Assembly (NCBI GenBank): GCA_037445555.1
Contig: JBBIKG010000005.1
Span: 62,001 to 126,000, forward strand
DNA from: JAAYJT01 sp037445555
GTDB lineage: Bacteria; Bacteroidota; Bacteroidia; Bacteroidales; JAAYJT01
DNA: 64,000 nucleotides
Direction of reading: 5' to 3'
Part shown: piece after piece, positions 54,066 to 63,614 of the stretch
Layout of the letters: each line of letters begins with the position of its first letter
How positions within the stretch are numbered: the first letter of the stretch is position 1
Made by a program: the position numbers and the translations under genes
The notes under the pieces: generated by a model
The model's database searches: none
The model's input: the letters and a program-made list of their open reading frames with translations, nothing else
What the model was told of the DNA's origin: nothing

Positions 54066-54509
54066 ATGCCTTCAGCCAGCAGCTTTTTCACATCAGGGCA
54101 GCAAGCAGAAATAATCAGCGCGATCAGGAGCGCAGAGCATGACACGGCGGGTGAGATACGTGTGCATATCGAAACCAGCTGTAAAGGGAATGTGTTGGAT
54201 CGTGCCGCGTACATCTTTGAGAAACTCGGGATGCATAAAACAAAACAGCGCAACGGTGTGCTTTTCTACCTGGCCGTCGAAAAAAAACAGTTTGCCGTAC
54301 TTGGCGACGCAGGTATCAACGCGGTGGTTCCCGACCTGTTTTGGGAGGAGTTGAAAGATGGCATAGCGTCAAAATTCAGGGAAGGCCTTTTCGTAGAAGG
54401 ACTCTGCGAAGCTGTCGCAGCCACCGGAAAGTACCTTCATATTGCTTATCCCTATGCATCAGATGATGTGAATGAACTGCCCGACGAAATCTCCTTTGGA
54501 ACTGAATAA
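54066..54509 (+). CDS. TPM domain protein (soluble form)
   Basis: The 147-residue protein is made of a TPM domain with no membrane helix. Typical parts are GEIRVHIETSCKGN, KTKQRNGVLFYLAVEKKQFAVLGDAGI and DGIASKFREGLFVEGLCEAV. TPM domains fold with an alpha-beta core and are known from YgcG-like proteins and photosystem II repair. It lies between lemA and a second TPM gene. Confidence 0.85.
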   Translation: MPSASSFFTSGQQAEIISAIRSAEHDTAGEIRVHIETSCKGNVLDRAAYIFEKLGMHKTKQRNGVLFYLAVEKKQFAVLGDAGINAVVPDLFWEELKDGIASKFREGLFVEGLCEAVAATGKYLHIAYPYASDDVNELPDEISFGTE

Positions 54510-54515
54510 TCCGCG

Positions 54516-55319
54516 ATGAAAAAAATCCTAGGGACAACCCTTTTGCTTTTCATGTTTGTGAGATCAGGCTTTGCTCAGGATATTCCACCCAGGCCTGATC
54601 CTCCGCGACTGGTTAATGACTACGCGGGCATTCTTTCGCCGGTGCAGCGCGACCAACTTGAGCATATGCTGGTAGCATTTAACGACAGCACATCCACACA
54701 GATCGTTGTGGTTCTGGTAAATACCTTCAACTATCTCGACAAGGCGGAATTTGCCACCCGCATTGGTCACACATGGGGCGTGGGTAAGCAAGGGTTCGAC
54801 AACGGCCTGGTGTTCTTGATCAAACCGAAACAGGGCAATGAACGCGGAGAGGCTTTCATTGCGGTGGGATATGGCCTGGAACCGGTGATTACGGATGCCA
54901 TAGCCAGGCGAATAATCGAACTGGAGATGATCCCTTATTTCCGCCAGGACGACTATTATTCAGGCATTTATCAAGGGCTAAAAACGGCAATGTCGCTTGC
55001 TAATAAAGAGTTTTCGGCGAATGATTACGCCCGCAAAGAGAACGGGAATCTCTGGCCGATCATCATCGTATTCATCCTTGTCGGCATTCTTATGACCATC
55101 ATGGGCGGACGATCAAGAAATCAGAAAACTATGGCAAGCCAAACCTCCCTCTGGCAGTTGCTGGCGCTTATGAGTATGATGAGGCAATCGCACCCCGGGG
55201 GCTTCGGGAAATTCACCGGAGGCCGGGGTGGATTCGGCGGCGGAGGATTTGGTGGCGGTGGTTTCGGCGGGTTCGGTGGCGGTGGTTTCGGCGGCGGTGG
55301 CGCTGGCGGTAGCTGGTAG
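54516..55319 (+). CDS. TPM domain protein with C-terminal helix and glycine-rich tail (YgcG-like)
   Basis: The 267-residue protein has a signal peptide, a TPM domain (about 35-160, with VNDYAGILSPVQRDQLEHML and VFLIKPKQ), one membrane helix near 188-203 and a tail of glycine-phenylalanine repeats ending GGGGAGGSW. The Gly-rich tail is common in this family and probably unstructured. It completes the lemA-TPM-TPM group. Confidence 0.87.
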   Translation: MKKILGTTLLLFMFVRSGFAQDIPPRPDPPRLVNDYAGILSPVQRDQLEHMLVAFNDSTSTQIVVVLVNTFNYLDKAEFATRIGHTWGVGKQGFDNGLVFLIKPKQGNERGEAFIAVGYGLEPVITDAIARRIIELEMIPYFRQDDYYSGIYQGLKTAMSLANKEFSANDYARKENGNLWPIIIVFILVGILMTIMGGRSRNQKTMASQTSLWQLLALMSMMRQSHPGGFGKFTGGRGGFGGGGFGGGGFGGFGGGGFGGGGAGGSW

Positions 55320-55483
55320 CCTATTGCTAATTGAATCCCAGTTCAACATTTATCTGCTTTCCCAAACCTTAGGGATGGTGTTTTCCTAAACGCTGGGTGC
55401 CCGGCACACCTGAAGCCGGTTGGCAAGGTCCGGTACGCACATACTCAAACTACCAAAGCTGTAGAACGCTTCCCCCATTTTGT

Positions 55484-55491
55484 TAAATTTG
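55484..55491 (+). promoter_or_regulatory. Candidate -7 element for ychF
   Basis: TAAATTTG fits TAnnTTTG and lies 24 bases before the ATG at 55516. No clear -33 element. Confidence 0.45.
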
Positions 55492-55515
55492 CAAAATTAT
55501 TAATCACGAATCATC

Positions 55516-56613
55516 ATGCCTCTGCACTGTGGGATAGTAGGGCTGGCCAACTGCGGAAAAACCACCCTTTTCAACTGCATTTCAAAAACCAAAGCGCAAA
55601 CCAGCAGTTTTGCCTACACCACCAATAAATCAAATTTGGGAACCGTACAGGTCCCCGATAATCGTTTGCTCGATATCGACCGACTGGTTAAATCAGCAAA
55701 AGTAGTACCAACCACAATCGAAGTGGTTGATATCCCAGGTCTTGCTCGAGGATCGAGCAGAGGCGAGGGTGTGGGTAACAGTTTCCTTTCGGATATCCGC
55801 AATGCCGATGCTTTGTTACACGTGGTGCGTTGTTTCGATGATCCCAACCTTCCCCACCTGGATGGTTCGGTTGATCCGGTGCGAGATAAAGAAAACCTGG
55901 AACTTGAACTGCAGGTCAAGGACCTTGAATCGGTCGAAAAGAAAATTCATCGTATAGAGAAGCAAGCCAAATCGGGCGACAAGATCTATAAGCACCAGCT
56001 TGATGTGCTTCATACCCTGAAGTCACATCTAGAAAACTTCGGTATGGCCCATACAGCTCCCCTGGATAAAAACGACCGGGCTGTGATGGAAGACCTGTAT
56101 TTAATTACCGATAAGCCTGTGATATATGTGTGCAACGTTGATTCTGCATCTGCCGTCAGCGGAAATGCTTACACCGAGGCGTTTAAGAAATCCGTAGCAG
56201 GAGAGAGCACCCAGGTGCTTGTCATTGCAGCGCAGGCAGAAGCCGAAATTGCCGAGCTCGACGACCCCGATGAACAACTCATCTTCCTGAACGACATGGG
56301 CCTCGATGAACCCGGTGTCAACAAACTCGTAAGAGCCGCATATGACCTCCTTCAGCTTGAGACGTTTTTCACTGCCGGTCCCAAGGAAGTAAGGGCATGG
56401 ACCATACGTAAAGGTACGCTTGCGCCACAGGCTGCCGGTGTCATCCATAGCGACCTGGAACGAGGCTTTATCCGTGCCGAGGTGATGAAATACCACGATT
56501 TCATCACCCTGGGATCAGAGCATGCATGCCGCGAAGCGGGTAAATTATCAGTGGAAGGGAAAAGCTATCTGGTCGAAGACGGCGACATCCTTCACATCAG
56601 GTTCAATGTATAG
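55516..56613 (+). CDS. ychF: Redox-regulated ATPase/GTPase YchF
   Basis: The 365-residue protein belongs to the Obg-related YchF/OLA1 group. Walker A is GLANCGKTTLFNCI, followed by VVDIPGLARGSSRGEGVGNSF, a coiled-coil insert and a C-terminal TGS domain (EVRAWTIRKGTLAPQAAGVIH). It binds ribosomes and favours ATP. Length is normal. Confidence 0.95.
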   Translation: MPLHCGIVGLANCGKTTLFNCISKTKAQTSSFAYTTNKSNLGTVQVPDNRLLDIDRLVKSAKVVPTTIEVVDIPGLARGSSRGEGVGNSFLSDIRNADALLHVVRCFDDPNLPHLDGSVDPVRDKENLELELQVKDLESVEKKIHRIEKQAKSGDKIYKHQLDVLHTLKSHLENFGMAHTAPLDKNDRAVMEDLYLITDKPVIYVCNVDSASAVSGNAYTEAFKKSVAGESTQVLVIAAQAEAEIAELDDPDEQLIFLNDMGLDEPGVNKLVRAAYDLLQLETFFTAGPKEVRAWTIRKGTLAPQAAGVIHSDLERGFIRAEVMKYHDFITLGSEHACREAGKLSVEGKSYLVEDGDILHIRFNV

Positions 56614-56704
56614 TAAGATTCTTGAAAATCCTGCGCTGAGTCATGTCTGGAATATGGAATTGCCTGAGCCGCCCCACAGTAACCCGCAATTGATACCGTT
56701 AATG

Positions 56705-58048
56705 TTAATGAAATACTTCCAGTACTTTTCTTACCTCGGCAAGTTTGTGTGCCAGGAGTTCTTTATTGCTGGCTTCGGCCAAAAAGCGCAGGTAGGGTTC
56801 TGTGTTTGAAGGCCTTACGTTGAACCACCAATCTTTGAACTCAATACGGTAGCCATCGAAATCCATAAAAACAAGATATGACTCAGTGCTGGTGAAATGG
56901 AATTTGAGCAATTCCATAGCCTCCTTTTTTTGCTCAATCCTGAAATTAATTTCCCCTGAGTTAGCAGCCGGGCCCTGAATCTGACCAACGAGTTGAGACA
57001 GGCTGATGCCTCTTTTGTGGAAGGTGTGGATTACCCGGAGCATCATCATCACGGCAAGAAAAGCCGAATCGCTGAAGTAAAAATCCCTGAGGTAATAATG
57101 ACCGGCAAGTTCTCCGCCAAAGGGCGCATTAAGGGTACGAAGCTTGGGCACGGCAAAGGCGCGGCCAACGCGCCATAGGTGGCACTCAAAACCCAGAGAG
57201 GTAAGATAACTCTCTACCGCCTTTGACGACCGTATATCCAATACCACGTTTCCTTTGATACTCATGTCGCGGAAGTAATGACCCAATACACCTATCATGA
57301 TATCAGGCCTTATAAACTGACCTTTTTCATCCACAAACATGACACGGTCGGCATCGCCGTCGAAGATGATCCCAAGATCGCACCTTTCAGACACGACCAG
57401 TTTCTTCAGGTCCTCCACATTTTCTTCCTCGAGTGGGTTTGGCTCATGATTGGGAAAGGTTCCATCTAGGGTGTCGTACAGATACAAAGGCTCCATTCCA
57501 AAAAAATCTTTTACCAGCAGAGCAGCCATTCCATTTGAACAATCAATGGCAATTTTAAGCCCTTCGATTTCGGGCTGATATTGCCTGATGAAGTGGATAT
57601 ACGGGGAGCGGACATCAAGATTCTCCACGGAGCCTTTCGTTTTGACGAGGGTAATGGTACCATGCTTCACCAGTTCTTCCAGATCTTTAAGTCCGGTATC
57701 ATAGCCCACCGGAAGTGCATCTTCCCTTGAAATTTTAAATCCGTTGTATTCGGCCGGATTATGGGATGCGGTGATTTGTACGGAGGCCTTAAAACCATAA
57801 TTCGCGGTTGCCCAGTACACCATAGGTGTAGTGGCTAGCCCAGCATCAAACACAACTGCCCCTGCATCGGTAATACCGGCGGTGAGCGCCTGAAAAAGAG
57901 CGTCAGAACTAGTCCGCACGTCGCGTCCTACCAATACCTTGTCCGCACCGAGCAGTCCGGGAAGGAAATAACCTATGCGATAGGCAACCACGGTGGTGAG
58001 GTCTTTACCGAAAATACCGCGTATGTCGTATGCTTTAAATGCTCCCAT
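56705..58048 (-). CDS. Phosphomannomutase/phosphoglucomutase
   Basis: The 447-residue phosphohexomutase has the phosphoserine loop TASHNPAEYNGFK near residue 95, the metal loop DGDADRVMF near 230, the sugar loop GGELAGHYY near 313 and the phosphate loop RPSNTEPYLR near 420. Such enzymes make sugar 1-phosphates for envelope polysaccharides. It starts five bases after mltG, so both are in one minus-strand operon. Confidence 0.9.
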   Translation of the reverse strand: MGAFKAYDIRGIFGKDLTTVVAYRIGYFLPGLLGADKVLVGRDVRTSSDALFQALTAGITDAGAVVFDAGLATTPMVYWATANYGFKASVQITASHNPAEYNGFKISREDALPVGYDTGLKDLEELVKHGTITLVKTKGSVENLDVRSPYIHFIRQYQPEIEGLKIAIDCSNGMAALLVKDFFGMEPLYLYDTLDGTFPNHEPNPLEEENVEDLKKLVVSERCDLGIIFDGDADRVMFVDEKGQFIRPDIMIGVLGHYFRDMSIKGNVVLDIRSSKAVESYLTSLGFECHLWRVGRAFAVPKLRTLNAPFGGELAGHYYLRDFYFSDSAFLAVMMMLRVIHTFHKRGISLSQLVGQIQGPAANSGEINFRIEQKKEAMELLKFHFTSTESYLVFMDFDGYRIEFKDWWFNVRPSNTEPYLRFLAEASNKELLAHKLAEVRKVLEVFH

Positions 58049-58053
58049 GATAT

Positions 58054-59106
58054 TTAGTTTCGGATTTTGAGTTTGTTTAGTGCCATCTGGTAGCGCCGGG
58101 CGTTAGACAGGTGCTCGGCATAGGTGTGAGCAAAGGAATGATATCCTGAAAAGTCTTCCTTGGCGCAAAAATACAGGTAATCGTGTGCCTCGGCATTGAG
58201 CACGGCATCAATGGAGGCAACCGAAGGAATACAAATAGGCCCGGGCGGTAACCCTGCATACCTATATGTGTTGTAAGGCGAATCTATTATTTTATGTTTG
58301 TTCAGCACTCTTCGAAGCGTAAAGTCGCCACTGGCGAACACCAGTGTAGGATCGGCCTGCAACAGCATGCCCCGGTGTAGCCGGTTGAGGTACACGCCCG
58401 CCATCCTTGGCTTCTCGCTGTTTTGCTGTGTTTCCATCTCCACAATCGAGGCAAGGGTAACAGCCTGTTTCCTGGTAAGCTCTATCTTACTCAAGGCATT
58501 CATGCGCTGCTCGTTCCAGAACTTTTCAGCCTCGCGTTGCATGCGCCTGATAAATTTATCAGCGTCGGTGTTCCAGTATAGCTCATAAGTATTGGGGATG
58601 AATAAATTGGCTATCTCGTGCGGCTGCACATTCAGGGCGGAAAGATAAACCGAATCGGTAAGTAAATGATATAATGAGGCTGAATCGGCTTCGATTTGCC
58701 GAGCGATGCGTCCGGCCAGTTGTGCAGCGGTTCTGACATTGTTAAATACCACGTCCACAGGAGTTTGCCTGCCCGAGCGAAGCAGGTTTACCAGGCTGTT
58801 AATACTCATGCCTTCCGTTAATTTATACCGGCCGGCCTTTACCGCTTTGTCGTATCCTTTGTAGGTGGCTATTTTTGTAAATACCGAATACCTGGCTATG
58901 ATTCCCATTTCCCTAACGATGGCAGCCACATCCTCATACGAGGAACCGGTAGGAATATACAAAAAAGTGGTTTGCGAATCATACAGGCGTACTGCCGGCC
59001 CAAATACCTGACGATACAGCCTGAACGCTGCCCCAGAAAGAACAATGAGTAATGCCGCCAGTGCAATCAGTGCAATTCTGTGTGACTTTTTCATATAGAT
59101 TGCCAT
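58054..59106 (-). CDS. mltG: Endolytic transglycosylase MltG
   Basis: The 350-residue protein has an N-terminal membrane helix, a LysM-like region (PTGSSYEDVAAIVREMGII) and the YceG domain with the catalytic glutamate in ASIVEMETQQNSEKPRMAGV and TYRYAGLPPGPICIPS. MltG cuts new glycan strands at the inner membrane. It is a divergent neighbour of none; the next gene upstream is the GNAT gene on the same strand, 193 bases away. Confidence 0.93.
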   Translation of the reverse strand: MAIYMKKSHRIALIALAALLIVLSGAAFRLYRQVFGPAVRLYDSQTTFLYIPTGSSYEDVAAIVREMGIIARYSVFTKIATYKGYDKAVKAGRYKLTEGMSINSLVNLLRSGRQTPVDVVFNNVRTAAQLAGRIARQIEADSASLYHLLTDSVYLSALNVQPHEIANLFIPNTYELYWNTDADKFIRRMQREAEKFWNEQRMNALSKIELTRKQAVTLASIVEMETQQNSEKPRMAGVYLNRLHRGMLLQADPTLVFASGDFTLRRVLNKHKIIDSPYNTYRYAGLPPGPICIPSVASIDAVLNAEAHDYLYFCAKEDFSGYHSFAHTYAEHLSNARRYQMALNKLKIRN

Positions 59107-59299
59107 AGGTTATCGTAAACAGGCAAGCGGCGTCCCTCCTGCACTGTTAGCTGTGCAAACATAAGAAATTACCGGGGTTGAATAGAAATGAAGTAAGCTG
59201 GCAAAGCAATGACATCAGAATACCATATCGATAAAGTTTACACTAATCCAATCTATTGTTGCCATCGATTGAAACGTACATAACATAATTTTTCACATC

Positions 59300-59830
59300 C
59301 TAAAAGTTGACGAGCTGCATTACTACCACATCTTCCCAGCCCTCGGCGGTGCGTATCCAATCTGTAAGCCTGCCGCTCTGTGTAAAGCCCATTCGATCGA
59401 ATAACCTTTTGCTGGCTAGATTGCCTGCCCCTATATGACAATAAAGTTGCCTGAGATGTAAGGTACCGAAGGCATAATCAATCATCAGCCTGAGGGCATC
59501 AGATCCAAATCCTTTTTGTCGATGGCGGTCATCGAGCAGAATGCCAATGCCTGCTCTGAGGTGCTGGGGATCGAAATCGAACAGATCAACCATTCCAATT
59601 GGTACAGCACCCTGGCGCCCTTTCTTTTCGAGAATCATACGTATCTGGCGGGTGGCATAAATATCCTGAGAGGCGCTCAGGATATACTGTTCGATTGCGA
59701 ATCGCGAAACGGGAGCCTGGGTATTGCTTAATACCCAGATGCGTTGGTCATTCTCCAGCCGATAGATGAAATCAATGTCTTCTGCCTCCGGTGCCCTTAA
59801 GCGCAATGATTGATTACGTTTTGGTTTCAT
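59300..59830 (-). CDS. GNAT-family N-acetyltransferase
   Basis: The 176-residue protein resembles ribosomal-protein-type (RimJ/RimL) and SpeG-like acetyltransferases: LRAPEAEDIDFIYRLENDQ at the start, then the acetyl-CoA site IGILLDDRHRQKGFGSDALRLM and CHIGAGNLASKRLFDRMGF. Substrate unknown. It overlaps dapF by four bases (ATGA), so it is co-translated with it. Confidence 0.85.
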   Translation of the reverse strand: MKPKRNQSLRLRAPEAEDIDFIYRLENDQRIWVLSNTQAPVSRFAIEQYILSASQDIYATRQIRMILEKKGRQGAVPIGMVDLFDFDPQHLRAGIGILLDDRHRQKGFGSDALRLMIDYAFGTLHLRQLYCHIGAGNLASKRLFDRMGFTQSGRLTDWIRTAEGWEDVVVMQLVNF

Positions 59831-60621
59831 AAGGTGATCTGTCCTTTAAAAATCCGGGTGGCTTCGCCGGCAAGCAGGATATTGTGGTAGGACTCCTTGT
59901 ACCGTTCAGCGTACATCTTGAGTACCCCGCCCCTGGCGTGCACGGTGATCCATCCCTTGTCACAATTCAATAAATGCATGGCAATCAGCGCAGATGCGGT
60001 GATGCCTGTGCCGCACGACAAGGTCTCTGCCTCCACCCCTTTTTCATATGTTCTGACGTTGATATCATCTCCGTCCATGGCCATAAAATTGGCATTGGTT
60101 CCGTGCGGGGCAAACCTGCTGTCGTAGCGGATTTTTCGACCTTCGCCAAGGATATCCAGCTGACTGATTTCGTCAACTAAACGGACAAAATGGGGCGTCC
60201 CTGTATTCATGTAAAAACCATCCGGATAGCTTTGAATGTTATGAACGTCATTCAGGCTGAGAACGACGTTGAACCGGTCACCGGATACACGGACAACGGA
60301 CGCCCGGTGAATGCCGTCAGCAGCCTCAAACTGCATTTCAGCCCCGGCAATTGCATGATCGAATGACCACGCCGCGACGCAACGACCGCCATTGCCGCAA
60401 AAAGTTGCCTCATTGCCGTCGGAGTTGTAATAGCGCATCCGAAAATCAAAACGGTCTGAGTGTTCGATCACCAGGAGGCCATCGGCGCCGATACCGAAGT
60501 GCCTGTCGCATAGGTGCGAAATATTTTCGGCAGGGAGCGACTTTGCCTGCTTCCGGTTGTCGATGACCACAAAATCGTTACCGGCACCATGAAATTTTTC
60601 GAATTGGATTCTTTGTGGCAT
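59827..60621 (-). CDS. dapF: Diaminopimelate epimerase
   Basis: This 264-residue enzyme makes meso-diaminopimelate for lysine and peptidoglycan. The two catalytic cysteines are in ATFCGNGGRCVAAW near residue 76 and LSCGTGITASA near 212. MPQRIQFEKFHGAGNDF at 60621 is the family start; an in-frame ATG at 60672 lies upstream of the candidate promoter and is unlikely. Confidence 0.94.
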   Translation of the reverse strand: MPQRIQFEKFHGAGNDFVVIDNRKQAKSLPAENISHLCDRHFGIGADGLLVIEHSDRFDFRMRYYNSDGNEATFCGNGGRCVAAWSFDHAIAGAEMQFEAADGIHRASVVRVSGDRFNVVLSLNDVHNIQSYPDGFYMNTGTPHFVRLVDEISQLDILGEGRKIRYDSRFAPHGTNANFMAMDGDDINVRTYEKGVEAETLSCGTGITASALIAMHLLNCDKGWITVHARGGVLKMYAERYKESYHNILLAGEATRIFKGQITL

Positions 60622-60981
60622 CTGGGTAAAGTTATTTTTCGTCAAATGACCGTTCAAAGATAAATAATCCACGTTAATCGGTATGACAGCCAGGGTGGCC
60701 CACTGACAGGCACATGCATACCTTTTCTGTCAATTTTTCATAAAAAACAGGCTTAACGTTTTTTAACAAATATCCGGATAATAGCAAAATGCCCACCACG
60801 TTTGCAAAGTAATCCGTTAAAAATAAATTAATTGAATTTTCTTTCTTAAAACCGGAACACATTTTGCAGTTTTTACGTCTAAATACTAATAGTCCCGTCA
60901 ACTGACCAAAATGATCAATTACACCCGGAAAAACGAAAACGTACAGAACAAATTTCTTAATCAAATGTTAACTAAAATGAT
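60622..60981. other. AT-rich divergent intergenic region between dapF and the HtrA gene
   Basis: This 360-base region has no gene I can support. It is AT-rich, holds the candidate dapF promoter at its left end, and must contain the promoter of the HtrA-type protease, which I could not identify. Confidence 0.5.
60655..60662 (-). promoter_or_regulatory. Candidate -7 element for dapF
   Basis: On the minus strand the sequence reads TATCTTTG, which fits TAnnTTTG. It lies 33 bases before the dapF ATG at 60621, which supports that start. No -33 element is clear. Confidence 0.5.
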
Positions 60982-62451
60982 ATGACTATGAAAAGGCTTT
61001 TTCCATACCTGTTGGTTGCGATAATTGGAGGGTTGGTATCTCTTCTGATCTACCGGGCCTTTACCACTACCACCGTGGTTCACCCTGTTTCGGGCCACGA
61101 TTCTGTGTCGGTGCCTTCACAGCTTGCTAATTATGTCCCGACCGCCGTACCGCAACTCGGTCCTGATTTTGTGAGGGCCGCTGAACTCACAGTTAACGCA
61201 GTGGTGCACATAAAAACCGAGTACACGCGGAAAAGCAGCGTGTATGACCTGTTCTTCTACGACTTTTTCGGCGACAGGCGCGGAAATCAATCGCCACGCG
61301 GTAACCCAATCATTGCCACAGGAAGCGGTGTTATCATCTCGGCGGATGGATTTATTGTGACGAACAACCATGTGGTGCAGGACGCGGAAAAAATAGAGGT
61401 AACGCTAAACGACCGGCGCACTTATACTGCAAAACTCATAGGTAACGACCCTTCCACCGACCTTGCAGTCATAAAGATTGAATCGACGCAATTGCCTTAC
61501 CTCAATTACGGAAATTCGGATGAAGTGCGAGTTGGCGAATGGGTGCTGGCCGTCGGCAACCCATTTAACCTCACCAGTACCGTTACAGCTGGCATCGTGA
61601 GCGCCAAAGCACGCAATATCAACATCCTCGAAACGCCTGACGGCACGGCCATTGAATCGTTTATACAAACAGATGCTGCCGTCAATAGGGGCAATTCAGG
61701 CGGAGCTCTGGTTAACACCAGGGGCGAACTTGTGGGAATAAATGCAGCCATTGCCAGCGGAACCGGATACTACACAGGTTACTCGTTTGCCATACCCGGT
61801 AATATTGTCAGAAAAGTAGTCAACGATCTAATCAATACTGGTGCGGTGCAGAGGGCTTTTTTGGGTATCAGCATTCGCGAAGTGGATGCAAAGCTTGCTG
61901 CAGACGAAAATTTGAAAGAAATCAAAGGTGTGTATGTGGCTGGCGTTACTGAAAACAGCGCTGCCAAAGAGGCAGGTATCAAGGAGGGCGATGTCATTAT
62001 CGCCATACAGGGAACCCATGTTAATACCACCAGCGAATTGCTCGAGGTGATAGGGCAGCACAGGCCTGGAGATAAAGTTGTGGTGGAGTATCGCCGAAAA
62101 AACAAAGACAACACCGTAGAAGTCACCCTGCGCAACCGCGAAGGAACCACCAATGTGGTAAAGCGGGAAGAGCGATCCATGAATGAGCTTTTGGGCGCCT
62201 CGTTTTCTGAAGTTCCGGCCGAAACACTTAACAGGCTTGGCATCTCAAACGGAATCCAGGTTACAAGGCTGTCGGACGGTGTGCTGAAGAACGCTGGCGT
62301 AAAGGAGGGGTTCATCATTATGAAAATTGATAACAAGAATGTTACGTCCATCGTCGACCTTGAATCTGTGGTAAAAACCAAGCGGGGCGGCGTGTTGATA
62401 GAAGGCATCTATCCAAACCGGATGCGCGCATATTATGGGTTTGGGCTATAA
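60982..62451 (+). CDS. DegP/HtrA-type periplasmic serine protease
   Basis: The 489-residue protein has an N-terminal membrane or signal segment, a trypsin-like domain and two PDZ domains (about 290-375 and 400-480). The catalytic triad is His in VTNNHVVQDAEKIEV, Asp in DPSTDLAVIKI and Ser in NRGNSGGALVNT. It degrades or refolds damaged envelope proteins. Two starts, 60982 and 60988, differ by two residues. Confidence 0.95.
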   Translation: MTMKRLFPYLLVAIIGGLVSLLIYRAFTTTTVVHPVSGHDSVSVPSQLANYVPTAVPQLGPDFVRAAELTVNAVVHIKTEYTRKSSVYDLFFYDFFGDRRGNQSPRGNPIIATGSGVIISADGFIVTNNHVVQDAEKIEVTLNDRRTYTAKLIGNDPSTDLAVIKIESTQLPYLNYGNSDEVRVGEWVLAVGNPFNLTSTVTAGIVSAKARNINILETPDGTAIESFIQTDAAVNRGNSGGALVNTRGELVGINAAIASGTGYYTGYSFAIPGNIVRKVVNDLINTGAVQRAFLGISIREVDAKLAADENLKEIKGVYVAGVTENSAAKEAGIKEGDVIIAIQGTHVNTTSELLEVIGQHRPGDKVVVEYRRKNKDNTVEVTLRNREGTTNVVKREERSMNELLGASFSEVPAETLNRLGISNGIQVTRLSDGVLKNAGVKEGFIIMKIDNKNVTSIVDLESVVKTKRGGVLIEGIYPNRMRAYYGFGL

Positions 62452-62584
62452 ACCAAAATGAACCAGAAGGAATAAATTTTGTAGCATAACGTTGTTAACA
62501 TAGGTAATGCCTAAAACGCAGCGATTGTATCGTATGCGCTTTAGCTATTTGCACAGGTAACAGAAAAATTTATTTAAAAATACT

Positions 62585-63451
62585 ATGAGGCAACTTAAGA
62601 TAACAAAATCAATTACCAACCGCGAAACGGCGTCTCTTGACAAATATCTTCAGGAGATTGGGCGCGAGGAATTGATTACAGCGGAGGAGGAAGTTCAGCT
62701 CGCCCAACGCATAAAAGCAGGCGACCAGCATTCACTTGAGAAACTGGTGAAGGCAAACCTGAGGTTCGTGGTTTCGGTTGCCAAGCAATACCAGAACCAG
62801 GGCCTCAGCCTTCCCGACCTTATCAACGAGGGGAATGTAGGGCTTATCAAAGCCGCGCAACGATTCGACGAAACGCGTGGATTTAAGTTCATATCTTATG
62901 CGGTGTGGTGGATCAGGCAATCGATACTTCAAGCCCTTGCAGAACAGGCCAGGATCGTAAGACTTCCCCTCAACCAGGTGGGGTCGCTAAATAAAATCAA
63001 AAAAGAAACCAGTAAGCTTGAGCAGCGTTTTGAACGTCAGCCGTCGGCCAACGAAATCGCCGAAGCGCTCGACGTTCCCGAACACAAGATAGAATCAGCG
63101 CTCAAGATCACCACACGCTACGTATCGATGGATGCCCCTCTGGCCGAGGATGAAGACACAAAATACATTGACGTATTTGTAAACGAAGATGCTGCAGGTA
63201 CTGATGACAACCTCATCAAAGAGTCGCTGTCCCTCGAAATTGAGCGTTCATTGTCCACTCTTTCCGACCGCGAACGTGAAGTGCTCTACTTGTTTTTTGG
63301 CATAGGCATGAACCATGGCTTTACCCTTGAAGAAATAGGTGCAAAATTTGACCTCACACGAGAGCGCGTGCGTCAGATCAAGGAAAGAGCTATCCGCCGC
63401 TTGAAGCAGTCCTCCCGTAACAGGTTGCTGAAAACCTACCTGGGTCAGTAG
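62585..63451 (+). CDS. rpoD: Primary RNA polymerase sigma factor (RpoD/SigA, short Bacteroidota form)
   Basis: The 288-residue sigma-70 factor has region 1.2 (LDKYLQEIGREELITAEEEV), region 2 (NLRFVVSVAKQYQNQGL, with the -10-binding KFISYAVWWIRQSI), region 3 and region 4 with the helix-turn-helix DLTRERVRQIKERAIRRL. Region 1.1 is absent, as in the primary sigma of Bacteroides. This factor should read the TTTG-N19-TAnnTTTG promoters seen in this window. Confidence 0.93.
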   Translation: MRQLKITKSITNRETASLDKYLQEIGREELITAEEEVQLAQRIKAGDQHSLEKLVKANLRFVVSVAKQYQNQGLSLPDLINEGNVGLIKAAQRFDETRGFKFISYAVWWIRQSILQALAEQARIVRLPLNQVGSLNKIKKETSKLEQRFERQPSANEIAEALDVPEHKIESALKITTRYVSMDAPLAEDEDTKYIDVFVNEDAAGTDDNLIKESLSLEIERSLSTLSDREREVLYLFFGIGMNHGFTLEEIGAKFDLTRERVRQIKERAIRRLKQSSRNRLLKTYLGQ

Positions 63452-63470
63452 AACCCTGCGTATCTAATAC

Positions 63471-63508
63471 AAAAAGCCATCCGCCACAGGGTGGCTTTTT
63501 GTTTTTTT
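63471..63508 (+). terminator. Rho-independent terminator after the sigma factor gene
   Basis: AAAAAGCCATCC pairs with GGGTGGCTTTTT across a short loop and is followed by a long T run. It is similar in sequence to the terminator after hydA set 1. Confidence 0.88.
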
Positions 63509-63614
63509 ATGAAAAGCACCCCCTGCTGAAAAAATTTTGGATATTTTAGCATCATGGCCCTACATTCATTCATCCCACTCTTTCAGGTAAAAAATCTCCT
63601 AAAACATCCCCATT

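Noticed and set aside
55200..55316. The GGCGG/GGTTTCGG-rich repeat region as a possible DNA repeat element.
   Set aside because: It is explained by the glycine-rich tail of the TPM protein, which is common in that family.
60755..60775. TTTTTTAACAA upstream of the HtrA gene as another Rex half-site.
   Set aside because: Only one arm matches; the left arm does not pair, so there is no operator.
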